Of a stretch of 14,610 bases of DNA, positions 1 through 7,575 are shown one piece after another. The stretch is from SLFT01 sp964493075. GTDB taxonomy: Bacteria > Hydrogenedentota > Hydrogenedentia > Hydrogenedentales > CAITNO01. The notes under the pieces were generated by a model, which had not been told where the DNA came from, searched no databases, and worked only from the letters and a program-made list of their open reading frames with translations. The stretch's first letter is position 1. Each line of letters begins with the position of its first letter. Where the stretch lies: positions 1 to 14,610 of the forward strand of contig CAZBNU010000091.1 in assembly GCA_964493075.1 (NCBI GenBank), read 5' to 3'. A program made the translations under genes and the position numbers.

Positions 1-1
1 C

Positions 2-88
2 GGCGCAAAAGGCATCAACTACTTTGAGGCCGCTATCATGCACCAGTTTTTCCTTCGGAAATATTCCAAGCAGTGGAAAAAGAAATAG
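2..88 (+). CDS. C-terminal fragment of an unidentified protein
   Basis: An open frame runs from the window edge to a TAG at 86-88 and gives 28 residues beginning GAKGINYFEAAIM and ending in the basic tail KYSKQWKKK. The gene start lies outside the window. I do not recognise the family from this tail. The stop is 29 bases before the start of the sugar kinase, on the same strand, so the two genes are probably co-transcribed, and this could be another enzyme of the same pathway. Real coding is supported by the plausible amino-acid composition and by the tight spacing to a gene with its own good ribosome binding site. The evidence is modest because so little of the protein is visible. Confidence 0.55.
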   Translation, partial: GAKGINYFEAAIMHQFFLRKYSKQWKKK

Positions 89-117
89 CGTTCGAACCTT
101 TCTGGCAGGAGACTTCC

Positions 118-1713
118 ATGCTGAATGCCGAGAAATATGTGCTGGCCGTTGACCTGGGCACCTCCGGCTGCAAGACGGCGCTGGTTTCGATACAGGGCGA
201 GGTGTCGGGATGGGAATTTGAACCGGTTAACACCCATCTCTTTGCCAATGGCGGTGCGGAGCAGAATCCTGAGGACTGGTGGACTGCCTTTCTGAATACG
301 GCAGGCAGGCTGCTTGAAAAAAGCACCGTCAAATCGGAGCAGATTGCCGCTGTTTGTTGCAGCACCCAAGGCGAAGGCACCGTGGCTGTGGATGCAGACG
401 GCAACGTACTGCATCCGTGCATCTTATGGATGGATACACGGGGCGCGGAACACCTTAAAAAAATAGCGCGAGGGGTGGTCAATATCGCAGGGTATGCGCC
501 CGCCCGCCTCATGCGTTGGATTCGACTGACCGGCGGTGCTCCGTCCCTTACCGGCAAAGACCCTGCCGCGCACATGTTGCTTATCAAGAATGAATTTCCG
601 GAAGTGTACGCGAAGACGGAAAAATTCCTGAACGTGCTCGACTACATGAATCTGCGGCTGACCGGACGCTGCGTAGCCACCGACGATTCCATAATGACCT
701 CCTGGGTGACGGATAACCGGAATTCTTTCAAAATTAATTACAACGATTCTCTGGTGCGTTCAAGCGGCATCGAACGGGATAAATTCCCGGAGATTGTTCC
801 CTGTACCGAAGTCATCGGTACTGTCCAGGCGACGGTTGCCGATAAACTTGGGCTGCCCCACGATGTACCCGTGGTGGCAGGTTCTATTGATACCTCCGCC
901 GCCGCAGTGGGTTCGGGCGCAGTGCGTGACTTCGAGGCGCATATCTATCTTGGGACCTCGTCGTGGCTGGCAGCCCATGTGCCCTTCAAAAAGACAGACA
1001 TCATTACCGCGATTGCCTCCGTGCCCTGCGCCATACAAGGGCGATATCTCATGACGGCGTTGCAGGCAACGGCAGGCGGCAACCTCACCTTTCTGCGTGA
1101 TAAGATCCTGTATCACAAGGATGAACTGCTCGCGGAAGCGCAGGTGCCGGATGTATACAAAGTCATGGACCGCATTGCAGAAAAAACGCCGGCTGGCAGC
1201 AACGGCGTTATTTTTACGCCCTGGAGTTACGGCGAGCGTTCCCCAGTTGAAGACCCCCATATTCGCGCAGGCATACACAATCTTTCCCTGGAGAATTCAC
1301 GGGAAGACATTATCCGTGCCGTACTCGAAGGGGTGGCCTTTAACAACCGCTGGCTGCTGAAGCCTGTGGAGCGTTTCCTCGGGAAACCGCTGGAAGCCAT
1401 CACCCTGGTGGGTGGCGGCGCGAATTCAGACGTATGGTGCCAAATCTTTGCCGATGTGATGCAGCGCCCCATACGGCAGCTGGCGGAACCCATCCAAGTA
1501 AATGTTTTAGGCGCGGCATTCATCGCCTTCGCAGGACTCGGGCTGATTCGCTATGACGACATCCCCCGGATTGTTCGGCACAAATCCACATACACGCCAA
1601 GTCCCGAAGTGCGCGATGTCTACGACCGCCAATTCCAAGAGTTTGTTGAAATCTATAAGAAGAACAAGGCCATCCATTATCGTCTAAACGCTTCCCGCGT
1701 AAAACAGCGGTAA
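118..1713 (+). CDS. FGGY-family carbohydrate kinase (xylulokinase-like)
   Basis: Cytoplasmic ATP-dependent kinase of 531 residues that would phosphorylate a sugar or polyol, most like the xylulokinase branch. Visible landmarks: the N-terminal phosphate-binding loop DLGTSGCK (residues 12-19); the likely catalytic-base Asp258 in AGSIDTSAAAVGSG; the FGGY signature-2 region GIHNLSLENSREDIIRAVLE from residue 385; and the ATP-site glycines VGGGANSDVWCQ around residues 431-442. Length is normal to slightly long for the family (about 490-530). I chose ATG 118 rather than the in-frame GTG at 73 because AGGAGA (107-112) sits 5 bases upstream and homology begins at once with KYVLAVDLG. It probably forms an operon with the gene ending at 88. 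The true substrate cannot be read from the sequence. Xylulose, ribulose, fuculose or glycerol kinase activities are all possible, and no isomerase, aldolase or transporter lies nearby to decide. Confidence 0.93.
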   Translation: MLNAEKYVLAVDLGTSGCKTALVSIQGEVSGWEFEPVNTHLFANGGAEQNPEDWWTAFLNTAGRLLEKSTVKSEQIAAVCCSTQGEGTVAVDADGNVLHPCILWMDTRGAEHLKKIARGVVNIAGYAPARLMRWIRLTGGAPSLTGKDPAAHMLLIKNEFPEVYAKTEKFLNVLDYMNLRLTGRCVATDDSIMTSWVTDNRNSFKINYNDSLVRSSGIERDKFPEIVPCTEVIGTVQATVADKLGLPHDVPVVAGSIDTSAAAVGSGAVRDFEAHIYLGTSSWLAAHVPFKKTDIITAIASVPCAIQGRYLMTALQATAGGNLTFLRDKILYHKDELLAEAQVPDVYKVMDRIAEKTPAGSNGVIFTPWSYGERSPVEDPHIRAGIHNLSLENSREDIIRAVLEGVAFNNRWLLKPVERFLGKPLEAITLVGGGANSDVWCQIFADVMQRPIRQLAEPIQVNVLGAAFIAFAGLGLIRYDDIPRIVRHKSTYTPSPEVRDVYDRQFQEFVEIYKKNKAIHYRLNASRVKQR

Positions 1714-1740
1714 GTTGCTGGAGTTCTGGTCTACATTATG

Positions 1741-1792
1741 CACTTTACTTTTTCTTTTTCACAGACCGAAAATTGCGAAAAAAGATAAAGTG
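1741..1792. terminator. AT-rich inverted repeat after the kinase gene
   Basis: The arms CACTTTA (1741-1747) and TAAAGTG (1786-1792) are exact reverse complements. They continue inward, with a bulge, into a T-run (1749-1753) facing an A-run (1778-1783), so a hairpin of roughly 12-13 pairs is possible. It begins 27 bases after the kinase stop and lies about 30 bases before the promoter elements of the next gene, so a role in ending transcription of the kinase operon is reasonable. It has no clean U-tract after the 3' arm in the plus direction, so it is not a canonical intrinsic terminator. An operator or mRNA-stabilising structure is the alternative. Confidence 0.4.
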
Positions 1793-1824
1793 TCGCCTTT
1801 TGACAAGAGATAACCCGGCAATAG

Positions 1825-1853
1825 TTGCCGATTTGAAACATTTCTGGTATAAT
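1825..1853 (+). promoter_or_regulatory. Sigma-70-type promoter with extended -10
   Basis: TTGCCG (1825-1830) is followed after exactly 17 bases by a perfect TATAAT (1848-1853), preceded by TGG so that the -10 is of the extended TGnTATAAT type. Transcription would begin near 1860, about 40 bases before the lipoprotein ATG at 1901. The ribosome binding site GGGAGAAG (1887-1894) stands 6 bases before that ATG. This is the best-formed promoter in the window, and it suggests the lipoprotein and possibly the nitroreductase are transcribed separately from the kinase. Confidence 0.7.
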
Positions 1854-1900
1854 TCGGTATGTATTAGAGTAGGCGCTAAAAACTTTGGGAGAAGCGGTAC

Positions 1901-2662
1901 ATGAAAACGGGTTTTCTAGCCAGATTCGCAATAATGGCGGCTGTTGTGCTTATGCTGACGCTCTTTTCGGGCTGCATCAAGCGCACCAGTACTCCAGTTA
2001 TTGAAGAGACGGATTTCTGGCCGGTAACAGAAAAAATCAACATTTCAAATCCCGTGGGCAATGTAGCTATCACCGGTAATGGCGCACGGCTTTTCAATCC
2101 CCGTGTGCGTGTGGAAAAAAGTGTACAAACCTACAGCCTGCTTGGGCTTGCCAATCCTGACAAGTACGCTTCCAGCGTGGAAGTGTATCAGGGCGTGAAC
2201 AGCGGTATCCTGAATGTAAGCGTTTCCGTGAAGCAGCTGCCTTTTTTAGAACGACTTTTTGTGAAGGTATCGCCTAAGATTGACCTCGCTTTGGAAACCC
2301 CTGTCGCGCTGGCTACCGAGGTGAATGTCAATGTTGGCAGTATTGAATTACATAATCTGGTGGGGGACGTCAACGCCACGCTGGATGTAGGCGCCCTATC
2401 TGTAACCTCCACCTTGGGTGTTTTCGGCAGCCAGTCTTTCGAACTGAACATTGGCAGTCTGGATATACTGCTGCCTTCGGATATGCCGGTATTCTACGAC
2501 CTGGAAACAGGAATGGGCAGTATTGAAAGCACGGGCTTCAACGCAGAAGTGGATCGCCGCTTTTTGGGTGCGCAGGCCGTCGGCAGATCAGGAACCACAG
2601 TGACTCCCTCATCCGTTAAGGGACGGGTCAACATTGGCAATATCAATTTCCAAGGGAAGTAA
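1901..2662 (+). CDS. Lipoprotein, DUF4097-like putative adhesin fold
   Basis: A 253-residue predicted lipoprotein. A basic start (MKTGFLAR), a hydrophobic segment (residues 9-22) and a lipobox-like LFSGC give a lipidated Cys25. The position before the expected small residues is Phe, which is not ideal but is tolerated. The mature part lacks enzymatic motifs and is rich in short beta strands. In the second half a glycine-centred unit of the form h-G-[SAN]-[IL] recurs at Gly146, 164, 185, 206 and 246, that is every 18-21 residues with one double interval. This fits the beta-solenoid-like DUF4097/DUF2154 'putative adhesin' proteins, whose function is mostly unknown. The start is supported by GGGAGAAG 6 bases upstream and by a strong promoter. 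The nitroreductase gene begins 59 bases after its stop. The cell-surface location is inferred from the signal and the fold assignment is tentative. Confidence 0.8.
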   Translation: MKTGFLARFAIMAAVVLMLTLFSGCIKRTSTPVIEETDFWPVTEKINISNPVGNVAITGNGARLFNPRVRVEKSVQTYSLLGLANPDKYASSVEVYQGVNSGILNVSVSVKQLPFLERLFVKVSPKIDLALETPVALATEVNVNVGSIELHNLVGDVNATLDVGALSVTSTLGVFGSQSFELNIGSLDILLPSDMPVFYDLETGMGSIESTGFNAEVDRRFLGAQAVGRSGTTVTPSSVKGRVNIGNINFQGK

Positions 2663-2721
2663 CATTACCTGTTGCCGGTGACTGGTCGCCACAGCCCCCT
2701 TCAACAAGGAGGATTCTCTTT

Positions 2722-3216
2722 ATGGACGCTATTGAAGCACTACGTGGACGCCGTTCCATCCGTGTTTATGAAACCGGAAAAGTCATCCCCAAAGAAACCC
2801 TTGAGACGATTGTAGATTGCGGGCGACTTGCGGCCACTGGCAGGAATGTGCAACCTTGGGAATTTGTCGTCATCACCAGCCCTGAAAAATTACGGCAGGT
2901 GGCGGCCATCACCGAATATGGAAAATTTATTGCCGATGGTGCTGCCTGCATTGCTGTTGTGTGCGAGGACAGCAAGTACTATATCGAAGATGGCGCGGCA
3001 GCCACGCAAAACATGATGGTTGCGGCATGGTCCCTGGGCATCGGTTCCTGCTGGGTGGCAGGCGACAAGAAGGACTATGCAGACCAATTGCGGACTTTCC
3101 TGGGCGCTCCCGACACCCATAAATTAGTCAGCCTGATAGCGCTGGGATACGCCGCAAAAATACCCAGCCCCAGAAAACGTCCCCTGAGTGAAGTGCTGCA
3201 CTGGGAACAGTATTGA
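2722..3216 (+). CDS. Nitroreductase-family FMN-dependent oxidoreductase
   Basis: A compact 164-residue member of the nitroreductase superfamily: FMN-binding, usually homodimeric, cytoplasmic enzymes that use NAD(P)H to reduce nitro compounds, quinones or flavins. The N-terminal FMN phosphate-binding segment RGRRSIRVYE (residues 8-17), the NVQPWEFVVI segment near 42-51, the helix DGAAATQNMMVAAWSLGIGS and the C-terminal basic PRKRPLSEVLHWE are all characteristic of the short clade. The start is firm: AAGGAGGA (2706-2713) lies 8 bases before ATG 2722. The stop is 8 bases before the first assembly gap, so its downstream neighbour is uncertain. The physiological substrate cannot be deduced. Placement after the lipoprotein with a 59-base gap suggests possible co-transcription but gives no functional clue. 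Confidence 0.9.
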   Translation: MDAIEALRGRRSIRVYETGKVIPKETLETIVDCGRLAATGRNVQPWEFVVITSPEKLRQVAAITEYGKFIADGAACIAVVCEDSKYYIEDGAAATQNMMVAAWSLGIGSCWVAGDKKDYADQLRTFLGAPDTHKLVSLIALGYAAKIPSPRKRPLSEVLHWEQY

Positions 3217-3224
3217 AACAATAC

Positions 3225-3324
3225 NNNNNNNNNNNNNNNNNNNNNNNNNNNNNNNNNNNNNNNNNNNNNNNNNNNNNNNNNNNNNNNNNNNNNNNNNNNN
3301 NNNNNNNNNNNNNNNNNNNNNNNN
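3225..3324. other. Assembly gap (100 N)
   Basis: Exactly 100 unknown bases, the usual filler for a gap of unspecified size. It begins 8 bases after the nitroreductase stop and contains the start codon, the probable signal peptide and any promoter of the GH51 gene. The real distance between the two genes is therefore unknown. Confidence 0.98.
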
Positions 3325-5580
3325 GCCGCGCCGATCCTTGAAACCAGTCCGCGCCTGTGGGGTATTTTCTTTGAGGAAATCAATCACAGCGGTGATGGCG
3401 GCTTGTATGCCGAAATGGTGCGCAACCGCAGTTTTGAAGATAACCGCGTTCCCGAGGAGTGTACGGTAGAAGGCGAGTTCTTTGTAAGCCCATCCGGCTG
3501 GAAATTGCGCCAGGGCGACCAGGCCATCCCGAAACTTGCCTGGGAACTGGTTGTGGATAAGGCGGAAGCGTCCTTTGAACTGGACACCACGACTCCATTG
3601 AACAACACATCACCCACCTGCGCCCGCCTTGAAATCAGATCCCTGCAGTCTGGCGGTCGTGCCGGTATCGCGAATGAAGGATACTGGGGCATGTCAGTTG
3701 TGAAGGGCGGGGTTTATGAGTTGTCCTTGTATGTCCGTGTTGATAAAGGATATACCGACGGCCTTCTTGCCGCTCTGGAATCAAGTGACGGTAAAACAAC
3801 TTATGCCACAGCGGAACTGCCCGCGCCGGGTGCTGACTGGAACAAGGTTGGCGCCACACTGACCAGCAATGCCGCCGACCATGCCGCACGCCTTGCCCTA
3901 TATGCCACAGATAAGGGAACTGTGTACTTCGATATGGTCTCCCTATTCCCGAAGGAAACCTACCGGGGCCGTGCAAATGGGTTGCGCATTGATCTTGCGG
4001 AAATGGTGGCGGCTTTGAAGCCTGCCTTTATCCGCTTCCCAGGCGGATGCATTGTGGAGGGGTTCACGCCGGAGTCCGCATGGGACTGGAAGGAAAGCAT
4101 CGGCGATGTCGCATTGCGTCCGGGACGACAGAACCTCTGGGGGTACCGCGCCAGCGACGGTTTCGGCTACCATGAAATGCTGCTGTTTGCCGAAGACATC
4201 GGCGCGGAACCGATTGTGGTAGTGAACTGCGGCATGACCTGCCAGGGCCGCAATCCCATCTATCAGCCACTGGAAAACCTCCAGCCTTACGTACAGGACG
4301 CGCTGGACGCCATCGAATACGCCAATGGCGGCACAGGCACCAAGTGGGGATCAGAGCGTGCCCGGAACGGCCATCCTGAACCCTTTAACATGAAATACAT
4401 CACCATTGGCAACGAAAACTTCGGGCCGGAATATGAAGCACGGTATCGCGTATTTGCTGAGGCGATACGCACGGTGTACCCAGAAATTCAACTGATCAGC
4501 AACAGCCGCATGCCCAATGCGCCAGTGGACATCGAGGAACATCACTATTACATGACCCCGGCCTGGTTCGCCGGGAATGCCCACATGTACGACGACTACG
4601 ACCGCAGCCTACCCAAGGTGTTTGTCAGTGAATATGCCGCCAACCAGGCGTGCGGCAAAGGTAACCTCGAAGCGGCGGTAGGCGAGGCGGCGTTCATGAT
4701 CGGCATGGAGAACAACAGCGACATCATTGACATGGCGGCCTATGCACCTCTGTTCAACAACGAGCACAACCGCGAATGGCCGGTGAACCTTATCGTATTC
4801 GACAACCACCGCGCCTACGGCACGCCGGCGTATTATGTGCAAAAACTGTTCGCAGAGAACCGGCCCGACACGCTGCTGGCGCTGGAGTATCCGGATTTTG
4901 CCGAAACTCTTGCGTTGGACAAAGGGCGTATCGGTATAGGCACATGGAACACCCGCGCAGAGTTCAAGGACATCGAAATCAGGCATGGAGACAAGCAACT
5001 TTTTCGCTGGACGCCTGAAAAAAGATTGAAAGATGCCGATACTTACGAAGGNNNNNNNNNNNNNNNNNNNNNNNNNNNNNNNNNNNNNNNNNNNNNNNNN
5101 NNNNNNNNNNNNNNNNNNNNNNNNNNNNNNNNNNNNNNNNNNNNNNNNNNNGGCAATTATCCGCGCAAGCCCGGCAGCATTGAGACCGATCGCTGGTATG
5201 ACATTGAAATTACAGTGGAAGACTCGCGGCTGATTGCCTGGCTAGACGGCGAACTGCTTTTTGATGAAACCCTACAGATGATCACCCAGCCGGGTATCAT
5301 AGCGAATGCGGGCCGCGTAAACGATACGGGCGAATACATTATCAAGGTGACCAATTTCCTGGAACATCCTGTGGAGATGCAGGTGGCACTGTCAGGCAGT
5401 GTCACCCCACTGAAGGGTACCGTTACCCTGTTGACCGCCCCTGAACGCATTGCGGAAAACAGCCTCGACGCGCCAAATACGGTGATGCCGCAGGTCGCGC
5501 CTTTTCATGCTGATACAGATACTTTTGCCGCAACCTTTCCGGCCTGTTCGCTGACAGTTATTCGGGCAGGTTCTGAGTAG
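3325..5580 (+). CDS. GH51 alpha-L-arabinofuranosidase-like enzyme (5' end missing, internal gap)
   Basis: The enzyme would release arabinofuranosyl residues from arabinan or arabinoxylan by a retaining mechanism. The open frame enters from the gap at 3325 and reads LWGIFFEEINHSGDGGLYAE, the typical GH51 N-terminal motif, so the in-frame TTG at 3403 is internal and the true start is lost. Order of parts: the N-terminal GH51 strand; a carbohydrate-binding-module-like jelly roll (about 3470-3960); the catalytic barrel with RFPGGCIVEG, the acid/base Glu in TIGNENFG (codon 4414-4416) and the nucleophile Glu in FVSEYAAN (codon 4630-4632); a concanavalin-like insertion broken by the second gap; and a C-terminal beta sandwich ending NSLDAPNTVMPQ and FPACSLTVIR. 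An export signal is likely but would lie in the gap. The reading frame is the same on both sides of the internal gap, although that gap's true length is unknown. Its last 23 bases overlap the convergent GH29 gene. Confidence 0.9.
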   Translation, partial: AAPILETSPRLWGIFFEEINHSGDGGLYAEMVRNRSFEDNRVPEECTVEGEFFVSPSGWKLRQGDQAIPKLAWELVVDKAEASFELDTTTPLNNTSPTCARLEIRSLQSGGRAGIANEGYWGMSVVKGGVYELSLYVRVDKGYTDGLLAALESSDGKTTYATAELPAPGADWNKVGATLTSNAADHAARLALYATDKGTVYFDMVSLFPKETYRGRANGLRIDLAEMVAALKPAFIRFPGGCIVEGFTPESAWDWKESIGDVALRPGRQNLWGYRASDGFGYHEMLLFAEDIGAEPIVVVNCGMTCQGRNPIYQPLENLQPYVQDALDAIEYANGGTGTKWGSERARNGHPEPFNMKYITIGNENFGPEYEARYRVFAEAIRTVYPEIQLISNSRMPNAPVDIEEHHYYMTPAWFAGNAHMYDDYDRSLPKVFVSEYAANQACGKGNLEAAVGEAAFMIGMENNSDIIDMAAYAPLFNNEHNREWPVNLIVFDNHRAYGTPAYYVQKLFAENRPDTLLALEYPDFAETLALDKGRIGIGTWNTRAEFKDIEIRHGDKQLFRWTPEKRLKDADTYEXXXXXXXXXXXXXXXXXXXXXXXXXXXXXXXXXXGNYPRKPGSIETDRWYDIEITVEDSRLIAWLDGELLFDETLQMITQPGIIANAGRVNDTGEYIIKVTNFLEHPVEMQVALSGSVTPLKGTVTLLTAPERIAENSLDAPNTVMPQVAPFHADTDTFAATFPACSLTVIRAGSE
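5052..5151. other. Assembly gap (100 N) inside the GH51 gene
   Basis: A second filler of exactly 100 unknown bases, in the concanavalin-like insertion of the GH51 protein. Sequence on both sides belongs to the same gene and happens to stay in frame, but the real number of missing codons is not fixed by the N count. Typical homologues suggest that more residues than 33 may be missing. Confidence 0.98.
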
Positions 5581-6904
5581 GCTGGTCTTGCAGACGGAAT
5601 ACCCAGGCATGGCGGCAGGCTAACCGATCAAAAGAAACGCAGGGGACATTTAGGGTAATGGCGTTTTCGGTGACACTGGTATTGATCGGGATGTCATGTC
5701 CCAACAGGGTTGCCGTTACCGCTTTCTTACCGGAAGTATTTGGAATGGTGAATGTCGCGCCCGGCCATTCCAGACATATTGCATACAGGTTGTCCCCCTT
5801 CTGGGTGAACCGCACCTTTTCCATTTCTGGCGCTTTGTCCCAGCGGGTAGTGCCGTAAATGGCTTCGCCGTTGACCGCAAGCCATGCGCCCATCTCCAGC
5901 AGGCGCTCTTCCATAATTTCCGGGATGCGTCCATCGGCGGAAGGACCGACATCCAGCAGGAGGTTGCCGCCACGGCTTACAGTGTCAATCAACAGGTACA
6001 GCAGTTCAGTGGTGCTTCGATAGTTCTCCGCGCTTTCGTTTCGGTTCAACCCAAAGGACTTGCCCATACCCTGACACTCCTCGAACCGTCCTGCATCCAT
6101 GAGCACTCCCTGATTGCGGTGCTGATATTCCGGTGTGGCAAAGCCGCCGTGAATGCTGCGGCAGTCTTTGCCCCAGCGGTCGTTCACAGCAACGTCTTTG
6201 GGCGCGGAAGATTCATTGAACAGCCAGGCAAGAAATTCCGTGCTGCGCCAGGTGCTGCTGGGATGGTCCCATTCGCCGTCCGGCCAGATGAGGTCCGGTT
6301 TATACCGTTCCACCAGGCTTTTCATTTGGGGCAACATGTAGCTGTCCACATACCGGTCAACATCACTTTTGTACAGGGGATTAAACCATTCATACAGGGA
6401 GTAGTAATAACCGACCCGTATTTTTTGTTTGCGCATGGCATTGGTAACATCTCCTACGAGATCACGGTGTGGGCCGATGTCCATAGCGTTCCAGTTCCAG
6501 TTGTATTCATCCGGCCACATGCTGAACCCGTCATGAAACTTGGTGGTGAACACCGTATACTTCGCCCCGGAACGCACAACAATATCCGCCCAATGATCCG
6601 GGTCGAACAATTCCGCTTTGAACCGATAGGCAAAGTCCTGATATTTCACATCCACGCCATAGGCCTTCTCGTGAAACTTTCCTGTTTGGCTTTTCCTGTT
6701 CTGCATGTCGTACCAGTACCATTCCGCATAGCGGTCCTTCGGTCCCCAGGCAGGCACGGAATACACGCCCCACACGATAAAAACGCCAAACTTGGCATCC
6801 TCGAACCATTGCGGATTGGGTCGGCTGTCAATGCTTTCCCAAGTCGGTTGATAGGACGTCTGCGCCATGCCAGCCATCAGTGTAAGAATCAGTAAGGTGG
6901 TCAT
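5558..6904 (-). CDS. GH29 alpha-L-fucosidase-like secreted glycosidase
   Basis: A 448-residue GH29-family protein, expected to remove terminal alpha-L-fucose by a retaining mechanism outside the cytoplasm. A short hydrophobic leader (residues 1-15, cleavage near GMAQ) precedes the barrel. Visible landmarks: KFGVFIVWGVYSVPAWG (38-54), AEWYWYDM (60-67), TTKFHDGFSMWP (120-131), GYYYSLYEW (165-173), the nucleophile Asp209 in WPDGEWD, NDRWG (about 241-245) and the probable acid/base Glu in FATPEYQ. Two sugar-contact histidines of the family are replaced: FIHWG reads FIVWG and KHHDGF reads KFHDGF. Activity on fucose is therefore less certain than the fold. The start is supported by AGGAGA (6911-6916 on the minus strand) 6 bases ahead. 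It converges on the GH51 gene and overlaps it by 23 bases, and it diverges from the PIN module. Confidence 0.92.
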   Translation of the reverse strand: MTTLLILTLMAGMAQTSYQPTWESIDSRPNPQWFEDAKFGVFIVWGVYSVPAWGPKDRYAEWYWYDMQNRKSQTGKFHEKAYGVDVKYQDFAYRFKAELFDPDHWADIVVRSGAKYTVFTTKFHDGFSMWPDEYNWNWNAMDIGPHRDLVGDVTNAMRKQKIRVGYYYSLYEWFNPLYKSDVDRYVDSYMLPQMKSLVERYKPDLIWPDGEWDHPSSTWRSTEFLAWLFNESSAPKDVAVNDRWGKDCRSIHGGFATPEYQHRNQGVLMDAGRFEECQGMGKSFGLNRNESAENYRSTTELLYLLIDTVSRGGNLLLDVGPSADGRIPEIMEERLLEMGAWLAVNGEAIYGTTRWDKAPEMEKVRFTQKGDNLYAICLEWPGATFTIPNTSGKKAVTATLLGHDIPINTSVTENAITLNVPCVSFDRLACRHAWVFRLQDQPTQNLPE

Positions 6905-6961
6905 AATGGGTCTCCTGTAAACACAAATCTATGTGATAATGGCATTCTTTTTGCAGGAGAA

Positions 6962-6970
6962 AGTATACCA
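6962..6970 (-). promoter_or_regulatory. Probable extended -10 promoter of the GH29 gene
   Basis: Read on the minus strand the segment is TGGTATACT, an extended -10 (TGn plus TATACT, 5 of 6 to consensus). Transcription would start near 6955, about 50 bases before the GH29 ATG. No good -35 is found 16-18 bases upstream, where the sequence is AT-rich, so recognition would rest on the extended -10. Confidence 0.45.
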
Positions 6971-7092
6971 TGCCCCCATCACATATTGATTAATATATTT
7001 GGAATTGACTGCAATCATCAGATACACTTGACAGGCGATTACGGACACTTGCACCACAGCCCCGTCCCCCGAATAACTCAGAAAGATCTAGA

Positions 7093-7575
7093 ATGGACTT
7101 GACACCAGCTAATTCAATACGTGTATATGCCGACACATCTGTTTTTGGTGGATACTTTGACGCAGTATTTGAAGAAGCAAGCCGCGCCTTTTTTCACATG
7201 GTTAAAGCAGGTGAATACAAACTGGTGGTTTCCTCTGTTGTATCTGATGAACTTCTGGATGCTCCACAAAAGGTATGGAATCTGTTTGTAGAAATGGCGG
7301 ATTACATTGATGTGGTCGAAATTAATCAGGCTGCACTTTTGTTGCAATCAGCATACCTTGATGCGCATATAGTTGGTCCGCGATGGGATGCCGATGCACT
7401 GCATGTTGCAATAGCTTCTGTTTCCAGTTGTCGTGCCATTGTAAGCTGGAACTGTAAACATATCGTTAATTTCAGAAGAATCCCTTTGTATAATGGTATC
7501 AACATGGTGCATGGATATACATCAATTGGCATTCATACGCCAGAGGAAATGCTTGCCTATGAAGACGAAGAATAA
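7093..7575 (+). CDS. PIN-domain ribonuclease, probable toxin
   Basis: A 160-residue PIN-fold protein, the nuclease fold of VapC-type toxins, which cleave RNA with a magnesium-binding acidic cluster. Conserved elements: Asp14 in VYADTSVFGG, Glu53 in SDELLD, Asp99/Asp101 in WDADALHVAIASV, and the fourth-position motif SWNCKHIVN with Asn120, the form seen in a PIN subgroup whose members read SWN-x-KHIVN. Length is slightly above a classic VapC (about 130-140) and suits that subgroup. The ribosome binding site before ATG 7093 is weak (AGAAAG). A small downstream gene overlaps its last 17 bases, an arrangement typical of co-translated toxin-antitoxin pairs but with the toxin first. Hand counts on two 60-base lines give about 42-43% GC against about 52-57% in carB, suggesting transfer. 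The target RNA is unknown. Confidence 0.85.
   Translation: MDLTPANSIRVYADTSVFGGYFDAVFEEASRAFFHMVKAGEYKLVVSSVVSDELLDAPQKVWNLFVEMADYIDVVEINQAALLLQSAYLDAHIVGPRWDADALHVAIASVSSCRAIVSWNCKHIVNFRRIPLYNGINMVHGYTSIGIHTPEEMLAYEDEE

Noticed and set aside
36..587. A 183-codon minus-strand open frame
   Set aside because: It lies antisense to the upstream gene tail and the FGGY kinase, with no ribosome binding site and a composition typical of a shadow frame.
3403..3405. TTG as start of the GH51 gene
   Set aside because: The frame is open and already shows GH51 motifs from 3325, so the real start is in the assembly gap.
5696..6895. A 399-codon plus-strand open frame
   Set aside because: It is antisense to the GH29 gene, whose motifs, signal peptide and ribosome binding site are clear. 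The frame has no family resemblance and is a shadow of its codon bias.
7028..7033. Perfect TTGACA upstream of the PIN gene
   Set aside because: No -10-like hexamer stands 16-18 bases downstream, where the sequence is GC-rich, so I do not call a promoter.
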